From Halioglobus maricola (GTDB lineage: Bacteria > Pseudomonadota > Gammaproteobacteria > Pseudomonadales > Halieaceae): a DNA stretch of 64,000 nt. The stretch lies in contig NZ_CP036422.1 of assembly GCF_009388985.1 (NCBI RefSeq), positions 3,982,501 to 4,046,500 of the forward strand, in the 5' to 3' direction. Positions 53,581 to 61,170 of this stretch are shown here, one piece after another (position 1 is the first letter of the stretch; each line of letters begins with the position of its first letter). The notes below the pieces were generated by a model, which worked only from the letters and a program-made list of their open reading frames with translations, did no database searches and was not told where the DNA came from. Made by a program: the position numbers and the translations under genes.

Positions 53581-54572
53581 GCTGAGCTCTCAATAGCCGA
53601 GAGTTGACGCATTTCCTCCACTGGCTCGGCGCCCGAGAGATGCTTCATCAGCAGGGTCCGCATCCACTGATGAGGCGCACTGCGCGAAGTGCGAGTATGA
53701 CGCATCAGTGACATCTTGCCACGGCGCCCGCCGGAACTATTGCGAATCATCCGCTGCAACTCAGCAGGCAGTTCACGGCCGACAATCAACCCACGATACA
53801 AACCACCCTCCTCAAAGCCCGCATTGGCCACAAGCAGACTGTCTGTACGAGCCAGCACGCCAACCGCAGAGGCGAACTGGGTGGTCTCCAGTGCAATCTG
53901 CCGGTGAACACCGTATTGCCCCAGCACATCGTCCACCATCGAGCCGTTCTCCCGGGTAAGGCCAGGCAAGTACAAACGAAGGTGTGGATAGGCCAGGAAA
54001 TCCTGCAGGTCCATGTCCTTGTCTACCAATGGGTGCGCTGTGCTCATGTAACAACGGGGCGCCAAGGTAGCAATAGGTTCTGCGTGAATATCGCGGTCGG
54101 TGTCGTAGGCAACAAACGCAGCGAAGTCTACCTCGCCCTTCTTGAGCAAATCCTGATAGTCCGGCGAGACCTCGGAAGTGATTATCTGAACGCCAGGCGC
54201 CTGCCCCCGCAGATCAGCAATCAGGCCCGGCAGTAGTGCCTCACAAAGTATTGGCGGTAACTGTAAGCGGAAGCTGCCGCAGTAGGTAAGGGGATCGAAA
54301 TCAGTGTCTCCAAGCACCCGTTCCACCGTTTCCAGAAGCTTGGGCAGCTCGGCCCCCAGTTCCTCTGCGCGAGGTGTCGGCACCAGGCCGTGAGCGGTGC
54401 GAGTGAATAACTCGTCTTCGAAAGAGTCGCGCAACTTCTGCAAGGTTTTACTTAAAGCCGGCTGGCTTACGGAGAGCCGTTCCGCCGCGCGCGTAACATT
54501 GCGCTCTTCCAGCAAAATCTGCAGCGCTACCAGCAAGTTCAGGTCTGTCCGTATCAGCTTGCGCGATATCAT
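53577..54572 (-). CDS. LysR family transcriptional regulator
   Basis: A 331-residue regulator. The N-terminal winged helix-turn-helix is DLNLLVALQILLEERNVTRA then RLSVSQPALSKTLQKLRDSF. The effector domain begins around residue 95 with FRLQLPPILCEALLPGL. The C-terminus is somewhat longer than usual and basic. The nearest divergent gene is the DUF3313 lipoprotein at 54724, its possible target. It overlaps the convergent small membrane gene by 4 bases. Confidence 0.92.
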   Translation of the reverse strand: MISRKLIRTDLNLLVALQILLEERNVTRAAERLSVSQPALSKTLQKLRDSFEDELFTRTAHGLVPTPRAEELGAELPKLLETVERVLGDTDFDPLTYCGSFRLQLPPILCEALLPGLIADLRGQAPGVQIITSEVSPDYQDLLKKGEVDFAAFVAYDTDRDIHAEPIATLAPRCYMSTAHPLVDKDMDLQDFLAYPHLRLYLPGLTRENGSMVDDVLGQYGVHRQIALETTQFASAVGVLARTDSLLVANAGFEEGGLYRGLIVGRELPAELQRMIRNSSGGRRGKMSLMRHTRTSRSAPHQWMRTLLMKHLSGAEPVEEMRQLSAIESSA

Positions 54573-54723
54573 GGCTTTGGCCCCGTTATTAAAAATAACC
54601 TATAGTTATCATTGGGATGCTAGCAAACACTCGCTAACCCCTCAGCATCTAACTGGACTTTTCGGAACTCTCTTGTCGAGCCGGTGTCTACCGCGTGGAC
54701 AAACTGAAAAAAATGGTGTGAAA

Positions 54724-55383
54724 ATGAATACAATCAAGTACATAGCTGGCGCTTTAGCGGTAACGCTACTCGCTGCCTGCAGCAGCACTCCAGTAATGGA
54801 AGACAAACCCAGCTCGGAATTTGAGGGGCTGAACAAGGTGAGCAGCACCGGCTTCAACGAAGTCTGGGGCCGACCGGGCACAGACCTGTCTTCCTACTCC
54901 GCGATTGTAGCCACGCCGCTGAAGTCCGCCGATGCCGAGATCATCCAGCCCGGCCAAAGCATTCAGACGCGAACCCGGCAGGACATGGAGATGACCCCGG
55001 AGGTCGAGCAAGGCCTTGCAGAGACCTGGAATGACGCGATTACCAGAGAGGCGCAAGACAAGGGGCTGGCCACTGACGGCAGCGGCGACAAGGTGTTGCG
55101 TATCGACGCCAGCATGACCCGTATCGCGCCCAGCGCGAACTTTGCTGCCGAGAAACAAGCGCCCGGCAGAACCACCGTCTACACCGAGGACTCTGGCGAT
55201 GCCTCTATCGAGTTCCGGCTCTACGACAATACCAGTGGTGAATTACTGGCCGTAGTGCGCGACAAGCGCTCGATAGGCTCACAAATGTGGTCCCGCTCAA
55301 ACACCGTGACCGCCTCTGCAGATGTTCGCAATCTCTATCGCAACTGGGCCAATCGTCTGGTCACCCGCATCACCGGCAATTAA
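54724..55383 (+). CDS. DUF3313-like lipoprotein
   Basis: A 219-residue lipoprotein with signal MNTIKYIAGALAVTLLAAC. The mature part (YSAIVATPLKSADAEII, VLRIDASMTRIAPS, ASIEFRLYDNTSGELLAVV and RNLYRNWANRLVTRI) fits DUF3313, a periplasmic family of unknown role. Longer in-frame starts exist upstream but only this one gives a lipobox. It is followed by another small lipoprotein after a GC-rich hairpin. A LysR gene is divergent. Confidence 0.82.
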   Translation: MNTIKYIAGALAVTLLAACSSTPVMEDKPSSEFEGLNKVSSTGFNEVWGRPGTDLSSYSAIVATPLKSADAEIIQPGQSIQTRTRQDMEMTPEVEQGLAETWNDAITREAQDKGLATDGSGDKVLRIDASMTRIAPSANFAAEKQAPGRTTVYTEDSGDASIEFRLYDNTSGELLAVVRDKRSIGSQMWSRSNTVTASADVRNLYRNWANRLVTRITGN

Positions 55384-55390
55384 GCCTCGC

Positions 55391-55414
55391 CGGGCCAGTC
55401 CACTGGCTGGCCCG
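55391..55414 (+). terminator. GC-rich stem-loop between two lipoprotein genes
   Basis: CGGGCCAG (55391-55398) pairs perfectly with CTGGCCCG (55407-55414), with an 8-base loop. There is no T run after it, so it may be a weak or factor-dependent terminator, or an mRNA-stabilising element between the DUF3313 and DUF4136 genes. Confidence 0.4.
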
Positions 55415-55466
55415 CCTTCCTGCTGCTACCATTGGCATCCCACCGAACCCGGACGAGAGGAAGACC

Positions 55467-56057
55467 ATGCGCCGCATTACTAGCCTGGCGACACTGGCAC
55501 TAACGCTACCACTGCTCATGTTAGCCGCCTGCAGCGACATCGAAACCCGCCCTGTCGACAGCGGCAACTTTGCTTCCAGCGGTTACACATTCTACAAATG
55601 GCGTAGCGAGCCGCTGAACAACCCGGCCGGTTCGGACGATCTGCTCTATGCGATGGACCCTATTATTCGCAGTGAGGTAAACAAGAATCTGGCCGCCAAG
55701 GGCTATACCCTCAACGCTGAGCAGGCACAGTTCACTGTGGATTACTTGCAGGCCATGGGCTTGCGCGAAGGCGTCAGCAGCCAGGATGCCAGTGGAGGCA
55801 TCGATCCCATTCCCTCGGCTCGCCCGAACCGCCAGATCAACCAGGCCATGGTGGATAACGCCAATGCACTGGCCGGCGTGCACACCACCAACAACATTGC
55901 CATCCAGCTGAACGATGCCCAGACCCACGAAGAAGTCTGGCGCGTCGTAATCACGAAAATCGTCGAGGATATGAACGGCCGCGACAAGGCCAAGCTGGAC
56001 AAAAATGTTCGTCAGGCTGTTGAGCGTGGCTTGCGCGCGCTACCTGAGGCCAACTGA
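55467..56057 (+). CDS. DUF4136-like lipoprotein
   Basis: A 196-residue lipoprotein, signal MRRITSLATLALTLPLLMLAAC. The mature region has SSGYTFYKWRSEPLNNP, IIRSEVNKNLAAKGYTL (the conserved helix of DUF4136) and AQFTVDYLQAMGLREG. Relatives are small outer-membrane or periplasmic lipoproteins without known activity. AGAGGAAGACC precedes the ATG. Pairing with the upstream lipoprotein suggests joint expression. Confidence 0.82.
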   Translation: MRRITSLATLALTLPLLMLAACSDIETRPVDSGNFASSGYTFYKWRSEPLNNPAGSDDLLYAMDPIIRSEVNKNLAAKGYTLNAEQAQFTVDYLQAMGLREGVSSQDASGGIDPIPSARPNRQINQAMVDNANALAGVHTTNNIAIQLNDAQTHEEVWRVVITKIVEDMNGRDKAKLDKNVRQAVERGLRALPEAN

Positions 56058-56067
56058 CTCGATCAGA

Positions 56068-57039
56068 TCAAAGATAAACGGCCGGATTGAAACAATGAGG
56101 CATTCGCTCGCCCGCCAGGGCAGCGAGGGCATTGTCGACAGCGAGGTCCGCCATCCGCGCCCGGGTCGTCATGGTAGCGCTTCCGATATGGGGTGCGACC
56201 ACAACATTGGGCAGTGACAACAGCGGATTTTCTGCTTGCACCGGCTCACTCTCGAAAACGTCTATACCCGCCGCATACAGATCCCCCGCCCGCAGTGCGT
56301 CTGCCAGGGCCTCCTCATCGACGATACCACCGCGCGCCGTGTTCACCAGCACTGCCCCGGATTTCATCATGCCGATCTTCTCAGCGTCGAGCAGCTTGCG
56401 GGTCTCCCCGGCAAGAGCAACGTGCACGCTGACAAAATCACTGCGCGCCAACAGCTCGTCGAGCGCCACCGATTCAACGCCTGCCACGTCTCTGGGGCTG
56501 CGATTCCAGGCAAGCACCTCCATGCCAAAGCCCGCGGCGCGGCGCGCCATGGCCTGCCCGATCGCGCCCAGACCGACAATACCCAGGGTAGCGCCGCTCA
56601 CTTCTTTGCCGGTAAAGAAATCAGGCGCCCAGGCATTTTCAGGTGTCCAGTTGCCCTGACGGATGAAATGATCTGCTTCGATGACACGGCGAGAGGCAGC
56701 CAGCATAAGTGCGAAAGCAGTATCTGCCGTCGTTTCAACCAGCACACCCGGCGTATGCCCCAACGGAATCTTTCGAGCGCTAAGCGCCTCGCAGTCAATG
56801 TGGTCAATGCCCACCGACATACTGGAGACAAATTCCAGCTCTGGCATGGCTGCAACCAATTCGGCAGACACCTTATCCGTCAGCAGGCAAATGAGCCCCT
56901 GGCACCCTTCCAGTTCTTCGCGAAGCGCGGTCGCAGACAGCAGGCCAGGGCCCATCCAGACATTCACGTCACAGTGAGCGCTGAGCTCATGGATACGCTC
57001 ACCGGGCATTTGATGAGTCACGAACACTCGCTTGTTCAT
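56068..57039 (-). CDS. D-2-hydroxyacid dehydrogenase (GhrB/GyaR-like)
   Basis: A 323-residue NAD(P)-dependent dehydrogenase. The Rossmann motif GIVGLGAIGQAMARRAAGFG is central, VNTARGGIVDEEAL carries the catalytic Arg region, and PNVVVAPHIGSATMTTR holds the catalytic His and ends the domain. It reduces glyoxylate, hydroxypyruvate or related 2-oxo acids; which one cannot be settled. Its ATG overlaps the HIT gene's stop (ATGA), so the two are coupled. Confidence 0.92.
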   Translation of the reverse strand: MNKRVFVTHQMPGERIHELSAHCDVNVWMGPGLLSATALREELEGCQGLICLLTDKVSAELVAAMPELEFVSSMSVGIDHIDCEALSARKIPLGHTPGVLVETTADTAFALMLAASRRVIEADHFIRQGNWTPENAWAPDFFTGKEVSGATLGIVGLGAIGQAMARRAAGFGMEVLAWNRSPRDVAGVESVALDELLARSDFVSVHVALAGETRKLLDAEKIGMMKSGAVLVNTARGGIVDEEALADALRAGDLYAAGIDVFESEPVQAENPLLSLPNVVVAPHIGSATMTTRARMADLAVDNALAALAGERMPHCFNPAVYL

Positions 57040-57470
57040 AAGCCCTCCAACGGATGGGCCTTCATATCGCCCATGGCTACCAGCGCTTTTTGCCAGTCAA
57101 GCACCTGAGCCAAATCGTACAGCTCTTCGTCTTCAAGATTGCCCCATACGGGCAGGGGCCAACAGGGGTCTACTGCTGCCCGGGCGATCACGTGCAGGTG
57201 CATCTGTGGCACCACATTGCCCAAGCCGGCAAAATTAACTTTGTCGAAACCGAGCACCTGTTTCAGAAACTGCGATACGAGGGAGCAGTCTGCCATCACC
57301 GCATCGCGGTGCTCCTGAGGCAGATCGAGTAAGTCAGCAAGACTGGTATCAGGCACCAGAATAAACCAGGGCACGCTGGCGTTGCGGTGAAGCAACACCG
57401 CCGACGAGGTCAACTGGCCGAGATAAAAACAATCTTTTGCCAACTGGGGGTGTATATCCAGAGGTGTCAT
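57036..57470 (-). CDS. HIT domain protein
   Basis: A 144-residue histidine-triad-fold protein. The active-site segment reads PQMHLHVIAR: two of the three histidines are present and the first position is Gln, a variant seen in the branch with Q-x-H-x-H. The catalytic His is the middle one of the triad, so nucleotide hydrolase or transferase activity remains possible. FILVPDTSLADLLDL is the other hallmark. The start at 57470 has AGGGA upstream. It is coupled to the hydroxyacid dehydrogenase. Confidence 0.88.
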   Translation of the reverse strand: MTPLDIHPQLAKDCFYLGQLTSSAVLLHRNASVPWFILVPDTSLADLLDLPQEHRDAVMADCSLVSQFLKQVLGFDKVNFAGLGNVVPQMHLHVIARAAVDPCWPLPVWGNLEDEELYDLAQVLDWQKALVAMGDMKAHPLEGL

Positions 57471-57528
57471 GAACCATTCCCTATGCAGTAATAACAACTC
57501 TAGTCAGTGTTACCTGTGGTTGGCAATC

Positions 57529-58713
57529 TCAAATTGCCGATTCTGCAGTTTCAGAACGTGCACGATGCGCCTCCATCACCACCCAGGCAAAGTAATACGC
57601 AACCACCGCGGCCCAGATCCCCCAGGTAGCACTATAACCAATCACGCCCAGCGCGAGGCCACTCACCAGCGGGCCGGCGACTCGCCCCCACGACGACATA
57701 GCAGCCGTTGTACCCATCAGGCGACCGCGATATTGCGCGGGTGTACGCTGAGTAAAGATTGTATTGAGTAGCGGCATGCACATGGTGGCGCCTGACATTC
57801 CAATAAACAGGGACGCAAGCATCACCGGCATGGTGTCGGCAAACACTGCCACAACCAGGCCCACAAAAAACATACCAACGGTCAGGCGCAACAATCGCCA
57901 CTCGCCGAAGATTCGCACCAGCGCACCCATGGCACCGCCTTGCAGTAAAACCATGATCATGCCCTGTATGCCGAAAACGATGCCAACCTCCCGCGCAGTC
58001 CAGGCTAATTCATGCGCGACCCAAAGGGGGAAGATATAGGTTGCTGAACTGACACAGGCATTGTGCACGGCGTACTGAAATACAAACCAGCGCGTGTGGC
58101 TTGCCTTGAGGACCTCCAGCGTCGAAGCTCGGTCTGGGTTTTGCTGCTGCGCCCGGTTGGCGGCTCGCCGTTCAGGGGGCAGTGATTCGGGCAGGAAAAT
58201 GGCCGCGGCGATAATCGCCAGCACCGACATCACGCCCGCGAAGATGCAGGGCAGTGCGAAGCTTCCATCATCTCCTGCCAACAAGCCACCGAGCAGCGGT
58301 CCAAGTACCATCCCCAGACCAAAGGCGGCGCCGATAAGGCCCATCCCCTTAGCCCGGTTTTCAGGCCCCGTAATATCGGCCATCATCGCCGAGGCCACAC
58401 CAAAGTTTCCTGCCATCAAACCGGCAAATCCACGCGCCACAAACACCATCCAGAGCTCGTTTGCGAGCCCGAGGGCGACATAGCCCAACGCACCGCCAGC
58501 GAGGCACAACATGATGACCGGTTTGCGCCCGAGCCGATCAGACAGCCTGCCCCAGAAAGGCCCGGAGATTCCCGAGCAGGCCGCATAGGTCACAATGATA
58601 AGAGCGATATCCAGCTCATTCGCACCGAGCTGCGGTGAGAGGAAAGGAAGAATGGGAATAACGATGCCGAAACCAATCAGGTCCAGCAGAACCACACCAA
58701 ACAGAAGGGGCAT
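57529..58713 (-). CDS. MFS transporter (TetA-like drug/proton antiporter group)
   Basis: A 394-residue transporter with twelve hydrophobic segments. The loop 2-3 motif GRLSDRLGRKPVIMLCLAGG is the classical MFS signature A, and GLIGAAFGLGMVLGPLLGG is motif C of the antiporter (efflux) group, as in TetA. Efflux of a small hydrophobic compound is likely; resistance to a particular drug cannot be claimed. It lies 8 bases downstream of ubiX on the same strand. Confidence 0.92.
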   Translation of the reverse strand: MPLLFGVVLLDLIGFGIVIPILPFLSPQLGANELDIALIIVTYAACSGISGPFWGRLSDRLGRKPVIMLCLAGGALGYVALGLANELWMVFVARGFAGLMAGNFGVASAMMADITGPENRAKGMGLIGAAFGLGMVLGPLLGGLLAGDDGSFALPCIFAGVMSVLAIIAAAIFLPESLPPERRAANRAQQQNPDRASTLEVLKASHTRWFVFQYAVHNACVSSATYIFPLWVAHELAWTAREVGIVFGIQGMIMVLLQGGAMGALVRIFGEWRLLRLTVGMFFVGLVVAVFADTMPVMLASLFIGMSGATMCMPLLNTIFTQRTPAQYRGRLMGTTAAMSSWGRVAGPLVSGLALGVIGYSATWGIWAAVVAYYFAWVVMEAHRARSETAESAI

Positions 58714-58721
58714 GTCGGCGT

Positions 58722-59285
58722 TTACTCGCCTTGCCAGCGCTGAACCTGCTCGACATTGAGATCAAACAACTCCAACACACGCCCGACGCCCTGAGTGACA
58801 ATCTCTTCTAGCGTCTCCGGCCGGGTGTAAAAAGCGGGAGCCGGCGGCGCAATAACAGCACCCATCTCGGAGAGCTGGGTCATGGTCCGCAGGTGACCGG
58901 TATGCAGGGGCGTTTCACGCACCATCAATACCAGGCGACGGCGCTCCTTGAGGACGACATCTGCTGCACGAGTGAGCAGGGTCGACGTGACCCCGGTAGC
59001 TATTTCGGACATGGAGCGAATAGAACAGGGAGCCACCAACATGCCGCCAGTGACAAAAGATCCGCTGGCGATAGAGGCGCCAACGTTCTTGATAGGGTGC
59101 ACCTGTGAGGCCAGCGCTTTTACTTCGGCCAGGCTCATGTCCATTTCATGGTGGAGGGTGAGCTCAGCGGATTTACTCATCACCAGATGGGTTTCCACGC
59201 CGATGTCGCGCAGCAGCTCCAGCGCGCGAACACCGTAGACGATGCCCGACGCTCCGCTAATGCCGACAATGATGCGCTTGCTCAT
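58722..59285 (-). CDS. ubiX: Flavin prenyltransferase UbiX
   Basis: A 187-residue flavoprotein: GISGASGIVYGVRALELL at the N-terminus binds FMN, then ASGSFVTGGMLVAPCSIRSM, LTRAADVVLKERRRLVLMVRE and APPAPAFYTRP, all hallmarks of UbiX/Pad1. It attaches dimethylallyl to FMN to make the prenylated flavin used by UbiD decarboxylases in ubiquinone synthesis or aromatic acid breakdown. UbiD is not in the window. Confidence 0.96.
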   Translation of the reverse strand: MSKRIIVGISGASGIVYGVRALELLRDIGVETHLVMSKSAELTLHHEMDMSLAEVKALASQVHPIKNVGASIASGSFVTGGMLVAPCSIRSMSEIATGVTSTLLTRAADVVLKERRRLVLMVRETPLHTGHLRTMTQLSEMGAVIAPPAPAFYTRPETLEEIVTQGVGRVLELFDLNVEQVQRWQGE

Positions 59286-59340
59286 GTGGTTGGTGTCTCT
59301 CTGAACTGAGGTCAGATTTTACCAGCCCGGGCGCAGGATT

Positions 59341-61101
59341 TCACTTGCCCGGCGGCTTGCCCTTGCTGCGGTGCTTGGGGCCATTGTTGCGCTTGCGCGG
59401 CTTGCCAGTGCCTTCCAGTTGCTTGGATATCTGCAAGCGCTGCCCGCTCACCCACACTGTCCTGAGATGTTTGAACAATTCTTTGGGCATCCCCTCGGGG
59501 AGATCGACGGTGCTGTGATCATCGTAGATCTCTATCCGGCCGATATACTCCGCATCGATGTCCGCTTCGTTGGCGATAGCGCCGACAATATTGCCCGGCT
59601 TTACCTTGTGCTCATGGCCAACTTCGATGCGAAAGCGCTCCATACCCTTTTCCGGCCCGGCAACTTCACCTTTCTCCTTGGCTTCACGCGGGTCGTAGCT
59701 CTCATCGCGAGAACTCCTGGCGGTACGCTTGGCCTTGTGTCGCTCTTTGTCGTGCTTTTTGTCCTGCTTTTTCTCGGCAACAGGCTTGGCGACTAGCGGT
59801 GTTTTTCCCTGAACCATGGCCGCAAGCGCCGCAGCGACTTCCAGCACAGGTACGCCATACTCGGCCTGATAATCCTGCACCACTTTGCGGAACACATCGA
59901 GATCCGCCGTGTCCAGCGCCTCTGAGATCTGTTGCTTGAATTTGCCGATACGCTTGTCAGTAACCTGCTCAGCGGAAGGCAACTCCATCTTCTCAATGGT
60001 GCCAGTGGCTTTTTCGATAGCACGCAGCAGACGTCGCTCACGATTGGCCGCAAACAGGATGGCATCGCCTGTACGACCTGCACGGCCGGTGCGCCCGATA
60101 CGGTGCACATAAGCTTCAACATCATAGGGAATGTCGTAGTTGACCACGTGGCTGATGCGCTCCACGTCGAGCCCCCGGGCCGCTACGTCGGTCGCGACCA
60201 GGATATCGATATTGCCGCGCTTGAGCTTGTCGATGGTGGCTTCGCGCTGCTTCTGTGGAATATCGCCGTTGAGTGCCGCTGAGGAATAGCCGCGCGCCGC
60301 AAGTTTATCTGCGATCTCGGTCGTCGCGATCCGAGTCCGAACAAACACGATCACTGCATCGAAATCCTCCACTTCGAGAATCCGGGTGAGCGCATCAAGC
60401 TTGTGCACACCGGCCATCATCCACACACGCTGGCGAATGGATTGATTGGTCATGGTCTGCACTTCGATAGCGACTTCAATCGGATCGTTCAGGTGGCGCT
60501 TGGCAATACGCGCAATGGCGTTGGGCATGGTGGCGGAAAACAGGGCCACCTGGCGCTCATCGGGGGTCTGTTCGAGTATCCACTCCACATCGTCGATAAA
60601 GCCCATGCGCAGCATCTCATCGGCCTCGTCCAGAACAAGGCTCTTCAGGCCAGAGAGGTCCAGCGAGCCGCGACGCATATGGTCCATCACCCGTCCCGGG
60701 GTTCCGACGACAACCTGCACTCCGCGCTTCAACTGGCGCAGCTGGCCGCGATAATCGGTGCCGCCGTATATAGGCAACACGTGGAAGTCTTTGAGATAGG
60801 TGGCGTACTTCTGAAAAGCCTCCGCTACCTGAATCGCGAGCTCGCGGGTCGGTGTCAGCACGAGCACCTGAGGGGAGCCACTCGCAGGGCCAAGATTGGC
60901 CAGTACAGGAAGCGCAAAGGCGGCAGTTTTACCCGTTCCGGTCTGGGCCTGGCCGAGGACATCGCGGCCCTCAAGCAGGGCAGGAATAGTCGCGGCCTGA
61001 ATCGCAGACGGCTTTTCATAGCCGACATCAGCGAGTGCTTTTTGCAGGGAATCGGGAAGGGCCAACTCAGAAAAGCTGGATACCGCCGCTTGCGTAGACA
61101 T
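59341..61101 (-). CDS. deaD: ATP-dependent RNA helicase, DEAD-box (DeaD/CsdA type)
   Basis: A 586-residue helicase. Q motif and motif I AQTGTGKT lie within the first 60 residues, followed by PTRELAIQVAEAF, VLDEADEML, FSATMP, VATDVAARGLDVERI and HRIGRTGRAGR. The linker after residue 440 is Lys/Arg/Asp-rich. The last 100 residues (MERFRIEVGHEHKVKPGNIV, YIGRIEIYDDHSTVDLPEGM) are the DbpA-type RNA-binding domain found in DeaD. It unwinds structured RNA in ribosome assembly and cold adaptation. Confidence 0.96.
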   Translation of the reverse strand: MSTQAAVSSFSELALPDSLQKALADVGYEKPSAIQAATIPALLEGRDVLGQAQTGTGKTAAFALPVLANLGPASGSPQVLVLTPTRELAIQVAEAFQKYATYLKDFHVLPIYGGTDYRGQLRQLKRGVQVVVGTPGRVMDHMRRGSLDLSGLKSLVLDEADEMLRMGFIDDVEWILEQTPDERQVALFSATMPNAIARIAKRHLNDPIEVAIEVQTMTNQSIRQRVWMMAGVHKLDALTRILEVEDFDAVIVFVRTRIATTEIADKLAARGYSSAALNGDIPQKQREATIDKLKRGNIDILVATDVAARGLDVERISHVVNYDIPYDVEAYVHRIGRTGRAGRTGDAILFAANRERRLLRAIEKATGTIEKMELPSAEQVTDKRIGKFKQQISEALDTADLDVFRKVVQDYQAEYGVPVLEVAAALAAMVQGKTPLVAKPVAEKKQDKKHDKERHKAKRTARSSRDESYDPREAKEKGEVAGPEKGMERFRIEVGHEHKVKPGNIVGAIANEADIDAEYIGRIEIYDDHSTVDLPEGMPKELFKHLRTVWVSGQRLQISKQLEGTGKPRKRNNGPKHRSKGKPPGK

Positions 61102-61170
61102 GTCGTTTCCTTGGACGGCAGAATAAGCCGCCCCCAGAGGGAGGGGGCGGGGATTATACAGATTTAAGCG

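Noticed and set aside
60403..61167. Open frame of 254 codons antisense to the helicase gene
   Set aside because: It mirrors the DEAD-box coding sequence; high GC leaves long opposite-strand frames throughout the window.
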